Source of the DNA: Thiobacillus sp. UBA6918
Lineage (GTDB): Bacteria > Pseudomonadota > Gammaproteobacteria > Burkholderiales > Thiobacillaceae
Reading direction: 5' to 3'
Length of the DNA: 16,439 nt
Assembly (NCBI GenBank): GCA_002450925.1
Contig: DKAU01000092.1
Location: 1-16,439, forward strand
The position numbers and the translations under genes were made by a program. Each line of letters begins with the position of its first letter. Position 1 is the stretch's first letter. Of this stretch, positions 1-7,436 are shown one piece after another. The notes under the pieces are model-generated. The model was not told the DNA's origin, ran no database searches, and saw only the letters and a program-made list of their open reading frames with translations.

Positions 1-366
1 CCGATCACCCACATCATGCACGGCCTGGCCAACTACGCGCACCGCCTTGGCGTTGCGCCCAAGAACCAGCCGACGCGCGCGTTCTCCAAGCTGTTCTGGA
101 ACAATGCTATCGCCACCGGGCGTGTCAATGAACTCAAGCTGTCCGTCGGCCTGTACTTCAAGAATGCCGAAGGCAAACTGGATATTGCCCAAGGCATCAA
201 GCAGGGCCTAGCCATGCAGAAAGTGGCGCTGGGTCTCTTGAAGGCCAAGCGTCTCAACCCGTTTGAACTCTTCGGCGGCCACAAGTGCAAAGACCAGAAG
301 GGCATCGCCGCCATGCTGAAAAAGGCCAAAGAGCTGGAAGACCAGCGCAAGCCGATCAAGGCCTAA
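1..366 (+). CDS. hdrC: HdrC-like subunit, C-terminal part (5' end outside window)
   Basis: The reading frame is open from the first base, so this is the 3' part of a gene that begins to the left. About 121 residues are visible. They match the helical C-terminal region of heterodisulfide-reductase-like subunit C. HdrC proteins normally carry two [4Fe-4S] ferredoxin motifs in the N-terminal half, which would lie outside the window; none is visible here. The family passes electrons between iron-sulfur subunits of a soluble or membrane-associated complex. The assignment rests mainly on position: the stop lies 11 bases before an hdrB-like gene, and hdrC-hdrB pairs are typical both of methanogen Hdr and of the sHdr sulfur-oxidation complexes of bacteria. 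Which complex this is cannot be settled from the fragment. Confidence is good for HdrC-like and low for the exact pathway. Confidence 0.7.
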   Translation, partial: PITHIMHGLANYAHRLGVAPKNQPTRAFSKLFWNNAIATGRVNELKLSVGLYFKNAEGKLDIAQGIKQGLAMQKVALGLLKAKRLNPFELFGGHKCKDQKGIAAMLKKAKELEDQRKPIKA

Positions 367-377
367 GGAGATTATCG

Positions 378-1271
378 ATGGCAACCAAGAACTACGCCTT
401 TTATCCCGGCTGCTCCTCGCAAAAAGGCGCATCCGCATCCAACTACCTGACTTCGGTTGAGTCCATGTGCAAGACCCTGGACATCTCGCTGACCGAGATT
501 CCTGACTGGAACTGCTGCGGCGCATCTATCGGCTATGGAGAGGCAGGAGAACTGCCGCGCCATGTGCTGAACGCACGCAACTTCGCCCTGGCCGAAACCA
601 ATCTGCCGGGCCAGGACATCGTCGCCACCTGCGCGGCCTGCTGGCTCGGTGCCAAGGAATCCAAGGAACGCATCGAGCATTCCTCGCAACTGATGGCAGA
701 CACCCAGGAAGCCCTCAAGGAAGCTGGTTTGCAGATCAAGGTCATGCCCGAGATTCGCCATATGGCCGAAGTGTTGGTGGAAGACTTCGGTTTTGACGAA
801 CTTGGCAAACATGTGAAGAACCCGCTGCAAGGCCTGAAGTTCGCTGGCTACGTCGGCTGTCAGACCAATCGCCCGTTCGGAATTGCCGGTGAAAACTTCG
901 AGAATCCCATGTACCTCGACAAGATCATCGAGACCATGGGCGGCGAGGCCGTTCCTTACGACCAGAAAGTGACCTGCTGCGGCGGCGCACTGGCATTCTC
1001 CGAGCCCGACAAGGCTCAGGCGCAGATCAAGGACATCATCGAAGCAGCCTACGATGGTGGTGCAGAAATGATCGTGACGCCTTGCCCACTATGCCAGGCC
1101 AACGTGGAAATCTATCAGGGCCACATCAACAAGAAGTACAGCACCAAGTTCAATATCCCGGTGTTGTATTACAGCCAGTTGATGACCATCGCCTACGGCG
1201 GCAGTGCCAAGGACGCCGGACTCGACGGCCAGGTGATTCGCGCACCCAAGCTGGAAGCGATTGCCAAGTAA
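378..1271 (+). CDS. hdrB: HdrB-like subunit with two CCG cysteine motifs
   Basis: This 297-residue protein has two complete CCG (DUF224) cysteine motifs. The first is C12, C46-C47-G48 and C85xxC88; the second is C161, C200-C201-G202 and C236xxC239. In HdrB these motifs bind two non-cubane [4Fe-4S] clusters that carry out disulfide chemistry. All ten cysteines are present, so the protein should be catalytically competent. No signal peptide or membrane segment is seen, so it should be cytoplasmic. The ATG at 378 was chosen over the longer in-frame extension because AAGGAG lies 7 bases upstream and the protein then begins, as expected, shortly before the YPGC segment. It probably forms an operon with the upstream hdrC-like gene. 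In bacteria such pairs occur in the lipoate-linked sHdr sulfur-oxidation system, but also in other Hdr-like complexes. The sHdr assignment is inference. Confidence 0.85.
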   Translation: MATKNYAFYPGCSSQKGASASNYLTSVESMCKTLDISLTEIPDWNCCGASIGYGEAGELPRHVLNARNFALAETNLPGQDIVATCAACWLGAKESKERIEHSSQLMADTQEALKEAGLQIKVMPEIRHMAEVLVEDFGFDELGKHVKNPLQGLKFAGYVGCQTNRPFGIAGENFENPMYLDKIIETMGGEAVPYDQKVTCCGGALAFSEPDKAQAQIKDIIEAAYDGGAEMIVTPCPLCQANVEIYQGHINKKYSTKFNIPVLYYSQLMTIAYGGSAKDAGLDGQVIRAPKLEAIAK

Positions 1272-1291
1272 CAAATCACCTGACTTGTGAT

Positions 1292-1320
1292 AAAACAGGG
1301 GCGTCAGCCCCTGTTTTACT
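1292..1320 (+). terminator. Strong hairpin terminator after hdrB
   Basis: A perfect 11-bp stem (AAAACAGGGGC at 1292-1302 pairing with GCCCCTGTTTT at 1307-1317) encloses a GTCA tetraloop. The A-run and T-run flanking the GC core would let it act in both directions. It lies 20 bases after the hdrB stop and only 13 bases before the next start codon, so it should separate the hdr operon from the small gene downstream. Confidence 0.85.
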
Positions 1321-1330
1321 TTTAAGAGCT

Positions 1331-1636
1331 ATGAGAAACGTAGATAAATACGAAGAGTTTGTGGACCTTGTGCACCAGGCTGTGTACGAGGTGGATGAAT
1401 TGCGGGCCTGTTCAGAAGAAGACGAATACGACTTTGAACGTTACGCGCCATTCATCGAGGCGCTGGATGCTTCGCTTAGGCAGCTCTACGATGACATCAT
1501 TTCCGGCAAATACGGCGGCGCAGGGCAAGGCAGTGATTTGCCGTACATGAAAATCGTCAATCGCTTCGAGCGCGATATCCCATTCCGGGATTTGCTCAAG
1601 ACAATTAATGCCGCTCACCGCAAGGGCTGGCGCTAA
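1331..1636 (+). CDS. Small acidic protein of unknown function
   Basis: This 101-residue protein is not recognised. It is strongly acidic in its first half (a run of D and E around residues 23-32), contains no cysteine pair beyond a single C, and ends in a basic tail (HRKGWR). It has no signal peptide or membrane segment, so it is probably cytoplasmic and largely helical. The ATG at 1331 is the first plausible start after the hdrB terminator. The upstream AAGAG at 1325-1329 is a poor ribosome-binding site and sits almost against the start. The coding frame is clean, and its stop is 12 bases from the stop of the convergent regulator gene, which supports a real gene. It could be an accessory of the Hdr-like complex, but the terminator between them argues against simple co-transcription. 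No function is assigned. Confidence 0.65.
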   Translation: MRNVDKYEEFVDLVHQAVYEVDELRACSEEDEYDFERYAPFIEALDASLRQLYDDIISGKYGGAGQGSDLPYMKIVNRFERDIPFRDLLKTINAAHRKGWR

Positions 1637-1648
1637 GCCAAAGGATTT

Positions 1649-2062
1649 TTAAGTCGTGTGTTTGACACGCACGATCAAATCAATGCCCACGGTTTCCATG
1701 CCGGCAGGCAGGTCAGGCAGGCCCTCAATGCGGATGTCGTCCATCATGATGTCAGTGAGGCGGCCGCTGTCAACCTCGTAAAGGTGGTGGTGCGGCCCGG
1801 TGTTGGGGTCGTAGAAGACTTTCGAGGGGTCGACGATCACCTCGCGAATTAGCCCTTTTTCCAGAAACAGATTGAGCGTGTTGTATACCGTGGCCTTGGA
1901 GGTTTCCGCGTGGCGGTCATTGACAATGGTCATTACCTGGTCTGCCGACAGGTGTTCCTGCCTTGAGAAAAGCGCATAGGCGATCTCAATCCTTTGATGG
2001 GTCGGATTGATGTCGTGAGCTCTCAGGAGCTCGGCCATGTTGTCGCGGTTATACTGAATCAC
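1649..2062 (-). CDS. Fur-superfamily regulator, Irr/PerR-like
   Basis: This 137-residue protein has a winged-helix DNA-binding domain (about residues 10-82, with THQR near 21-24 and SKATVYNTL near 55-63) followed by a short dimerisation domain. The metal or haem motif HHH lies at 91-93 in the segment GPHHHLYEVDSGRLTDI. The C-terminal CxxC zinc pairs of classical Fur are absent, and the end of the protein (GIDLIVRVKHTT) resembles Irr, the haem- or iron-responsive branch. Irr or PerR is therefore a better analogy than Fur itself, so no symbol is given. The GTG at 2062 is preferred because AAGGCG lies 8 bases upstream; an ATG nine codons in has no such site. The gene is divergent from hisD and convergent with the unknown small gene. 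Its promoter overlaps inverted repeats, suggesting autoregulation. Confidence 0.85.
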   Translation of the reverse strand: MIQYNRDNMAELLRAHDINPTHQRIEIAYALFSRQEHLSADQVMTIVNDRHAETSKATVYNTLNLFLEKGLIREVIVDPSKVFYDPNTGPHHHLYEVDSGRLTDIMMDDIRIEGLPDLPAGMETVGIDLIVRVKHTT

Positions 2063-2083
2063 GGTTGTGACGCCTTAATGAAC

Positions 2084-2098
2084 GATTTAATGATAATC
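2084..2098. promoter_or_regulatory. Possible Fur-family operator over the -10 region
   Basis: GATTTAATGATAATC is an AT-rich imperfect inverted repeat (GATT...AATC ends) resembling Fur-family boxes. It covers the predicted -10 element of the regulator gene, as expected for autorepression. The match is imperfect and the assignment is inference. Confidence 0.35.
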
Positions 2099-2118
2099 TA
2101 GGATTTGGACTATGTCTA
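2090..2118 (-). promoter_or_regulatory. Predicted promoter of the Irr/PerR-like regulator
   Basis: Read on the minus strand, TAGACA (plus-strand 2113-2118) is separated by exactly 17 bases from TATCAT (plus-strand 2090-2095). Both hexamers match the sigma-70 consensus at four or more positions. The predicted transcript would start near 2083, about 20 bases before the GTG start of the regulator. Confidence 0.5.
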
Positions 2119-2130
2119 ACTCTCAGAGTT
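2118..2130. repeat. Perfect 6-1-6 palindrome upstream of the regulator
   Basis: AACTCTCAGAGTT is a perfect inverted repeat with a single central base. It touches the predicted -35 element of the divergent regulator gene and lies about 65 bases upstream of the predicted hisD -10. It could be an operator for one or both genes. The factor is unknown. Confidence 0.45.
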
Positions 2131-2194
2131 GATATGACAATTTGCCAATTGGTTATTGTTGTTCATTCCCATAGGGTGTGACCGAAAATTCCCT

Positions 2195-2200
2195 TATAAT
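2195..2200 (+). promoter_or_regulatory. Predicted -10 element of the his operon
   Basis: TATAAT is a perfect -10 hexamer 26 bases before the hisD GTG, giving a 5' leader of about 20 bases. No good -35 hexamer lies at 16 to 18 bases, so the promoter may be weak or activator-dependent. The leader is too short for a histidine-codon attenuator or a T-box. Confidence 0.5.
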
Positions 2201-2226
2201 CCGAGCTTTAGCAAGCATTCCCTGCC

Positions 2227-3528
2227 GTGATTTCCATAACCCGCCTCTCTTCCAGCCAGCCGGATTTCCTGTCCAGGCTGGACAAGCTATTGCAGTTTGA
2301 TGCCGCGACGGATGCTTCCATTGAGCAGACCGTGGCTGCCATTCTGGCTGATGTGAAGGCACGGGGTGACGCGGCGGTTCTTGAATACACCAACAAATTC
2401 GATCGCATGAATGCGGAGTCGATTGCCACGCTGACATTGTCCAAGTCCAGTCTGGACGAGGCATTGGCCGGCCTTGAACTTGAACGACGCAAGGCGCTGG
2501 AAGCCGCTGCCGAACGGGTACGCAGCTACCACGAAAAGCAGTTACAGGCATCCTGGAGCTACACGGAAGCAGATGGCACCATGCTTGGACAGCAGGTCAC
2601 CCCGCTTGATCGCGTGGGGCTATATGTGCCGGGCGGCAAGGCGGCTTACCCTTCATCTGTTTTGATGAATGCGATCCCGGCCAAGGTGGCAGGGGTTCAG
2701 GAACTCATCATGGTTGTACCCACTCCCGGTGGGGAACAGAATGATCTGGTGCTGGCCGCTGCTGCCATTTCCGGCGTGGACAAGGTATTCACCATCGGCG
2801 GCGCCCAGGCTGTTGCCGCCATGGCCTATGGCACCGACAGCGTGCCTCAGGTGGACAAGATCGTTGGCCCCGGCAATGCCTATGTGGCCGAAGCCAAGCG
2901 CCGGGTCTTCGGCACTGTCGGCATTGACATGATTGCAGGCCCATCCGAGATTCTGGTGATCTGCGACGGCAAGACCAATCCAGACTGGATAGCCATGGAT
3001 CTCTTTTCCCAGGCCGAACACGATGAACTGGCACAGGCCATCCTGCTGACGCCGGATGCGGCTTTTGCCGACCAGGTCGAAGCGTCCATCAAGAAGCTGG
3101 TTGCCGAGATGCCGCGCAATGAGGTGATTACCACCTCCATTACCAATCGTGGCGCAATCATCATGACGCGTGATCTGGACGAAGCGGCCGAGATCTGCAA
3201 CCGTATTGCGCCGGAACACCTGGAATTGTCTGTAGAAGACCCGGTTACGCTGTCGCAAAAGATTCGCCATGCTGGTGCCATTTTCATGGGACGCAATACC
3301 TGCGAGGCCTTGGGTGACTATTGCGCCGGTCCCAACCACGTATTGCCGACATCGCGCACTGCACGTTTTTCTTCTCCGCTAGGCGTGTACGATTTCCAGA
3401 AACGTTCCAGCCTGATCATGGTGTCGGAACAGGGCGCCCAGACTCTTGGGCGCATTGCCGCGACGCTAGCTTACGGCGAGGGTCTGCAGGCGCACGCCAA
3501 GTCAGCTGAATATCGACTTCATCGTTAA
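2227..3528 (+). CDS. hisD: Histidinol dehydrogenase
   Basis: HisD is a cytoplasmic zinc enzyme that oxidises L-histidinol to L-histidine in two NAD-dependent steps, the last two of the pathway. The 433-residue length is normal for the family. The zinc ligands are all present: Q262 and H265 in SQAEHDE, D364 in LGDYCAGPNH and H423 in the C-terminal EGLQAHAKSAEYR. The conserved SSPLGVYDFQKRSS segment is also intact. The start is a GTG with only a weak ribosome-binding site; no better in-frame start exists nearby and the N-terminus fits the family. It is the first gene of the operon here, 9 bases ahead of hisC. In many betaproteobacteria hisG precedes hisD, but here a divergent regulator gene lies upstream instead. 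Confidence 0.97.
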   Translation: MISITRLSSSQPDFLSRLDKLLQFDAATDASIEQTVAAILADVKARGDAAVLEYTNKFDRMNAESIATLTLSKSSLDEALAGLELERRKALEAAAERVRSYHEKQLQASWSYTEADGTMLGQQVTPLDRVGLYVPGGKAAYPSSVLMNAIPAKVAGVQELIMVVPTPGGEQNDLVLAAAAISGVDKVFTIGGAQAVAAMAYGTDSVPQVDKIVGPGNAYVAEAKRRVFGTVGIDMIAGPSEILVICDGKTNPDWIAMDLFSQAEHDELAQAILLTPDAAFADQVEASIKKLVAEMPRNEVITTSITNRGAIIMTRDLDEAAEICNRIAPEHLELSVEDPVTLSQKIRHAGAIFMGRNTCEALGDYCAGPNHVLPTSRTARFSSPLGVYDFQKRSSLIMVSEQGAQTLGRIAATLAYGEGLQAHAKSAEYRLHR

Positions 3529-3537
3529 AGGAAAAAC

Positions 3538-4599
3538 GTGAGCCGCTACTGGAGTGCAGTGGTGCGGGGGCTAAAGCCCTATGTCCCCGGCGAACAACCC
3601 AAGATGGCCAACCTGGTCAAGCTCAACACCAATGAAAATCCTTACGGCCCCAGCCCAAAGGTAATGGAAGCCGTGCGTGCTGAAGTTGGGGACTCGTTGC
3701 GCCTGTATCCCGATCCCGCTTCCGACAAGTTGCGCGATGCCATCGCCAGCAACTATGGTGTGCAGAGCAACCAGGTATTTGTCGGCAATGGTTCGGATGA
3801 GGTGCTGGCCCACATTTTTCTGGCCCTGCTCAAGCACGATGCGCCCATCCTGTTTCCGGACGTTACCTACAGCTTTTATCCGGTGTACTGCGGACTCTAC
3901 GATATCGAGTACCGCGAAATCCCGCTGACCGATTCGTTCGAGATTCGGGTCGATGATTATTTTGTCCCGAACGGCGGCATCATTTTCCCCAATCCGAATG
4001 CTCCGACGGCTAGAGCACTGGGCTTATCCGAGATCGAACGCCTGCTCGAGAAGAACACGGATTCAGTCGTGGTCATTGATGAAGCCTACATCGACTTTGG
4101 CGGCGAATCTGCGATTGGTCTTGTTGCGAAATATCCGCAATTGCTGGTCGTGCACACGCTGTCCAAGTCACGTTCCCTTGCTGGCTTGCGCGTTGGCTAC
4201 GCCATAGGACAACCCGAACTGATCGAGGCGCTGGTGCGGGTAAAGGACAGTTTCAATTCCTATCCGCTAGACCGCTTTGCCCAGGCTGGGGCCGTTGCCG
4301 CCATGCAGGACGTTGAGTATTTTGACGAGACAAGGCGCAAGGTCATGGCTACCCGTGATCGGCTCAGTGCCGAACTCGCCTCCCAGGGCTTTGAAGTGTT
4401 GCCTTCGGCAGCAAACTTTGTTTTTGCCAGGCACCCTCAAAAAGACGCTGCGGAGCTTGCTGCCGCGCTGCGTGAGTGCAGCATCATCGTTCGGCATTTC
4501 AGGAAGCCGGCACGCATTGACCAGTTCCTGCGCATTACCGTCGGTACGGACGAACAATGCGATGCGCTGATTTCAGCTTTAAAGAACCTTCTGCCCTGA
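3538..4599 (+). CDS. hisC: Histidinol-phosphate aminotransferase
   Basis: HisC is a PLP-dependent fold-type I transaminase that converts imidazole-acetol phosphate and glutamate to L-histidinol phosphate. The 353-residue protein shows the family landmarks: NENPYGPSP near the N-terminus, GNGSDEVL, PNPNAPT in the cofactor-binding region, the VVIDEAYIDF strand with its conserved Asp and Tyr, and HTLSKSRSLAGLRVG, which holds the Schiff-base lysine. The GTG start at 3538 is supported by AAAGGA six bases upstream and by the short 9-base gap after hisD, which implies co-transcription. The gap of 34 bases to hisB is the widest within the his genes. Nothing is truncated or missing. Confidence 0.96.
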   Translation: MSRYWSAVVRGLKPYVPGEQPKMANLVKLNTNENPYGPSPKVMEAVRAEVGDSLRLYPDPASDKLRDAIASNYGVQSNQVFVGNGSDEVLAHIFLALLKHDAPILFPDVTYSFYPVYCGLYDIEYREIPLTDSFEIRVDDYFVPNGGIIFPNPNAPTARALGLSEIERLLEKNTDSVVVIDEAYIDFGGESAIGLVAKYPQLLVVHTLSKSRSLAGLRVGYAIGQPELIEALVRVKDSFNSYPLDRFAQAGAVAAMQDVEYFDETRRKVMATRDRLSAELASQGFEVLPSAANFVFARHPQKDAAELAAALRECSIIVRHFRKPARIDQFLRITVGTDEQCDALISALKNLLP

Positions 4600-4633
4600 T
4601 AGAATCAGGCTTTATCACCATAGATTGATTGCC

Positions 4634-5221
4634 ATGCGTACGGCTCAAGTCTCCCGCAATACCCTGGAAACCCAGATCACCGTCAGTCTCAACCTTGATG
4701 GGACTGGCAAGACCACCCTCAACACCGGCGTACCGTTTTTCGATCACATGCTCGATCAGATTGCTCGTCACGGTCTGTTTGACCTGGATATCCAGGCCAA
4801 GGGTGACCTGCACATCGACGCGCATCACACCGTAGAGGATGTTGGTATCACGCTGGGTCAGTCCTTTGCTCAGGCAGTTGGAGACAAGAAGGGCATTCGC
4901 CGTTATGGCCATGCCTATGTGCCGCTGGATGAAGCCATGTCGCGCGTGGTCATCGATCTTTCAGGCCGTCCCGGTCTGGAATACCACGTCGACTACACGC
5001 GTGCCCGCATCGGCGAGTTTGATGTTGATCTTTTGCTGGAATTTTTCCGTGGTTTCGTGAATCACGCTGCTGTGACGCTGCACATTGACAACCTGCGCGG
5101 CATCAACGCTCACCACCAGGCCGAGACGATTTTCAAGGCCTTCGGCCGCGCTTTGCGCATGGCAGCGGAAACCGACGAGCGCATGGCCGGACAGATGCCG
5201 AGCACAAAGGGCAGCTTGTGA
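4634..5221 (+). CDS. hisB: Imidazoleglycerol-phosphate dehydratase (single-function HisB)
   Basis: HisB dehydrates imidazole-glycerol phosphate to imidazole-acetol phosphate using a bound metal. The 195-residue protein is the dehydratase alone, without the phosphatase domain that is fused to it in enteric bacteria. Metal-binding histidine motifs are present in both halves: HHTVEDVGI and FFDHMLDQIARHG in the first, and GINAHHQAETIFKAFGRAL in the second. The ATG at 4634 was chosen over an upstream TTG because it gives the usual N-terminus. The stop overlaps the hisH start by four bases (GTGA), indicating translational coupling. Because HisB lacks the phosphatase, histidinol-phosphate phosphatase must be encoded elsewhere. 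Confidence 0.97.
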   Translation: MRTAQVSRNTLETQITVSLNLDGTGKTTLNTGVPFFDHMLDQIARHGLFDLDIQAKGDLHIDAHHTVEDVGITLGQSFAQAVGDKKGIRRYGHAYVPLDEAMSRVVIDLSGRPGLEYHVDYTRARIGEFDVDLLLEFFRGFVNHAAVTLHIDNLRGINAHHQAETIFKAFGRALRMAAETDERMAGQMPSTKGSL

Positions 5222-5907
5222 GCAAACTGGATATTGCCGTGATTGACTACGGCATGGGCAACCTGCGCTCAGTGGACAAGGCGATGGAGTTTGTTTCGCC
5301 CAACGCGACGGTGAAAGTGACTTCCGACCCGGACGAAATCATGTCTGCTGGGCGAGTCGTTTTTCCCGGTCAGGGGGCGGCGCGTGACTGCATGCGCGAG
5401 ATCGATGCCCGCGGACTGCGCGAGGTGATCGTTGATGCTGCGCGCACCAAGCCCTTCCTCGGCATTTGCATGGGCCTTCAAGTACTGTTTGAACACAGTG
5501 AAGAGGGTGACACGCCTTGCCTGGGCATTTTCAAGGGCGAAGTCGTGCGCTTTCCTAAAAAGGCCATGCACGACGACAAGGGCGAGAAACTCAAAGTGCC
5601 GCACATGGGCTGGAACAATGTGCACCAGGCCATGGCCCACCCGCTGTGGGCTGGCATCGAGGACGGAAGCCGCTTTTATTACGTGCACAGCTATTTCGTC
5701 CAGCCAGCCACGCCCGAAAGCGTATCGGGGTTTTCGCATTACCCGTTCCCGTTCACCTCGGCCGTTGCCTCAGGTAATATCTTTGCTGTGCAATTTCATC
5801 CGGAGAAAAGCGCCCAGGCGGGTTTGACGCTTTTGGGCAATTTCATCACCTGGGACCCTTTCAATATGCAATCGGCCTGCGACATGGCCGGAGCGACCTG
5901 TGCTTAA
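5218..5907 (+). CDS. hisH: Imidazole glycerol phosphate synthase, glutaminase subunit
   Basis: HisH is a class I glutamine amidotransferase that supplies ammonia to HisF for ring closure. The catalytic triad is visible as C84 (GICMGLQ), H194 and E196 (QFHPEKS). The oxyanion strand reads FPGQGA. The GTG start overlaps the hisB stop. At 229 residues it is longer than the roughly 200-residue enzymes of enterics. Part of this is an internal insertion around KKAMHDDKGEKLK. The rest is a tail of about 17 residues after NFITW, where many family members end; it contains two cysteines. HisH and HisF form a tight complex, although here hisA lies between their genes, as is usual. Confidence 0.96.
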   Translation: MSKLDIAVIDYGMGNLRSVDKAMEFVSPNATVKVTSDPDEIMSAGRVVFPGQGAARDCMREIDARGLREVIVDAARTKPFLGICMGLQVLFEHSEEGDTPCLGIFKGEVVRFPKKAMHDDKGEKLKVPHMGWNNVHQAMAHPLWAGIEDGSRFYYVHSYFVQPATPESVSGFSHYPFPFTSAVASGNIFAVQFHPEKSAQAGLTLLGNFITWDPFNMQSACDMAGATCA

Positions 5908-5925
5908 TTTGATTCACACTGCATC

Positions 5926-6681
5926 ATGCTGATTATTCCTGCTATCGATCTCAAGGACGGACACTGTGTCCGTCTCGAACAGGGCGAAATGGATCGCGCC
6001 ACCGTATTTTCCGAAGACCCCGCTGCCATGGCACGCCATTGGGTCAAGCAGGGCGCGCGCCGTCTGCATTTGGTTGACTTGAATGGTGCATTTGCCGGCA
6101 AGCCGGTGAATGAAGACGCAATCAAGGCCATTGTCGAGGAAGTGGGAGATGAAATCCCCGTTCAGCTTGGTGGCGGCATCCGCGATCTTGATACCATTGA
6201 GCGCTATCTCGATGACGGCATTCGCTACGTCATCATCGGCACCGCAGCAGTCAAAACACCAGGGTTTCTGCATGAAGCCTGCGACGCCTTTCCCGGCCAC
6301 ATCATCGTTGGCCTGGATGCCAAGGACGGCAAGGTTGCAGTCGACGGATGGTCGCGAGTGACGGACCACGACGTAATCGATCTTGCGCAGCGCTTCCAGG
6401 ACTATGGCGTTGAAGCAGTGATCTACACCGACATCGGTCGTGACGGGATGCTGACTGGCGTCAATATCGAAGCCACCGTCAAGCTTGCACAGGCACTGCA
6501 CATTCCGGTCATTGCCAGCGGCGGCATCACCAATCTGGATGATGTGCAGAACCTTAGCAAAGTGGCAGCAGAGGGAATCATGGGTGCCATTACCGGCCGA
6601 GCCATCTATCAGGGCACGCTGGACTTCACGGCCGCACAAAAAATGGCCGACGATCTGGCCGGGAAAGTTTACGGCGAATAA
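5926..6681 (+). CDS. hisA: ProFAR isomerase
   Basis: HisA is a (beta/alpha)8 barrel enzyme that performs the Amadori rearrangement of ProFAR to PRFAR, the HisF substrate. The 251-residue protein shows the N-terminal catalytic aspartate in IIPAIDLKDG, the repeated phosphate-binding segments QLGGGIRD and ASGGITN, and the second catalytic region YTDIGRDGMLTG. The internal half-repeat shared with HisF is clear. The ATG at 5926 gives the expected N-terminus, but no convincing Shine-Dalgarno sequence precedes it, so it may depend on coupling with hisH 18 bases upstream. Its TAA shares one base with the hisF ATG. Confidence 0.97.
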   Translation: MLIIPAIDLKDGHCVRLEQGEMDRATVFSEDPAAMARHWVKQGARRLHLVDLNGAFAGKPVNEDAIKAIVEEVGDEIPVQLGGGIRDLDTIERYLDDGIRYVIIGTAAVKTPGFLHEACDAFPGHIIVGLDAKDGKVAVDGWSRVTDHDVIDLAQRFQDYGVEAVIYTDIGRDGMLTGVNIEATVKLAQALHIPVIASGGITNLDDVQNLSKVAAEGIMGAITGRAIYQGTLDFTAAQKMADDLAGKVYGE

Positions 6682-7436
6682 TGCTCGCAAAAAGAATCAT
6701 TCCCTGCCTGGACGTCACTGCCGGGCGCGTAGTCAAGGGCGTTAATTTCGTTGAGTTGAAGGACGCAGGCGATCCCGTCGAGATTGCCAAACGTTACAAC
6801 GATGCCGGCGCGGACGAACTGACATTCCTTGACATTACTGCCAGTTCAGACGAGCGCGACATCATTCTCCACATCATCGAAGAGGTGGCGGAGCAGGTGT
6901 TTATTCCATTGACGGTTGGTGGTGGCGTGCGCAAGGTCGATGACATTCGCCGATTGCTGAACGCGGGCGCAGACAAGGTTGGCATCAATACTGCAGCCGT
7001 GCACAACCCTCAACTGGTTGAGGAAGCTTCGGACTTTTTCGGCTCACAATGCATTGTGGTTGCCATAGATGCCAAGCGCGTTGGCGATCACTGGGAGGTG
7101 TTTACCCATGGCGGGCGCAAACCCACCGGGCTGAATGCTGTCGAGTGGGCAGCAAAAATGCAGAATCTAGGTGCAGGAGAACTTCTGCTGACATCGATGG
7201 ATCGAGATGGCACCAAGAGCGGCTTCGATCTGGAACTGACGAGCACCATTTCCAATGCGGTTGATATCCCTATTATCGCAAGCGGCGGTGTCGGAAATTT
7301 GCAGCATTTGTGTGATGGCATCTGTATTGGTCACGCAGATGCGGTTCTCGCTGCCAGCATCTTCCACTTCGGTGAATACACGGTGGATGAGGCCAAGCGA
7401 TACATGAAACAGCACGGAATCGAGGTCAGGTTATGA
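6681..7436 (+). CDS. hisF: Imidazole glycerol phosphate synthase, cyclase subunit
   Basis: HisF uses ammonia from HisH to convert PRFAR to imidazole-glycerol phosphate and AICAR, linking histidine and purine synthesis. It is a 251-residue (beta/alpha)8 barrel. The catalytic aspartates lie in IPCLDVTAGRVVKG and in VVAIDAKRVG; the phosphate-binding segments are TVGGGVRKV and ASGGVGN. The SMDRDGTKSGFD segment is typical of the family. The gene starts one base inside hisA (TAATG) and overlaps hisI by four bases (ATGA), so the three are almost certainly translated in a coupled manner. Confidence 0.97.
   Translation: MLAKRIIPCLDVTAGRVVKGVNFVELKDAGDPVEIAKRYNDAGADELTFLDITASSDERDIILHIIEEVAEQVFIPLTVGGGVRKVDDIRRLLNAGADKVGINTAAVHNPQLVEEASDFFGSQCIVVAIDAKRVGDHWEVFTHGGRKPTGLNAVEWAAKMQNLGAGELLLTSMDRDGTKSGFDLELTSTISNAVDIPIIASGGVGNLQHLCDGICIGHADAVLAASIFHFGEYTVDEAKRYMKQHGIEVRL

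Noticed and set aside
2145..2152. CCAATTGG palindrome upstream of hisD
   Set aside because: Eight bases is short and expected by chance in an AT-rich gap; no partner site or known consensus was found.
2653..3339. Long open frame (228 codons) on the minus strand inside hisD
   Set aside because: It lies wholly antisense to a well-conserved enzyme gene and its product resembles no family; such shadow frames are common in GC-rich genes.
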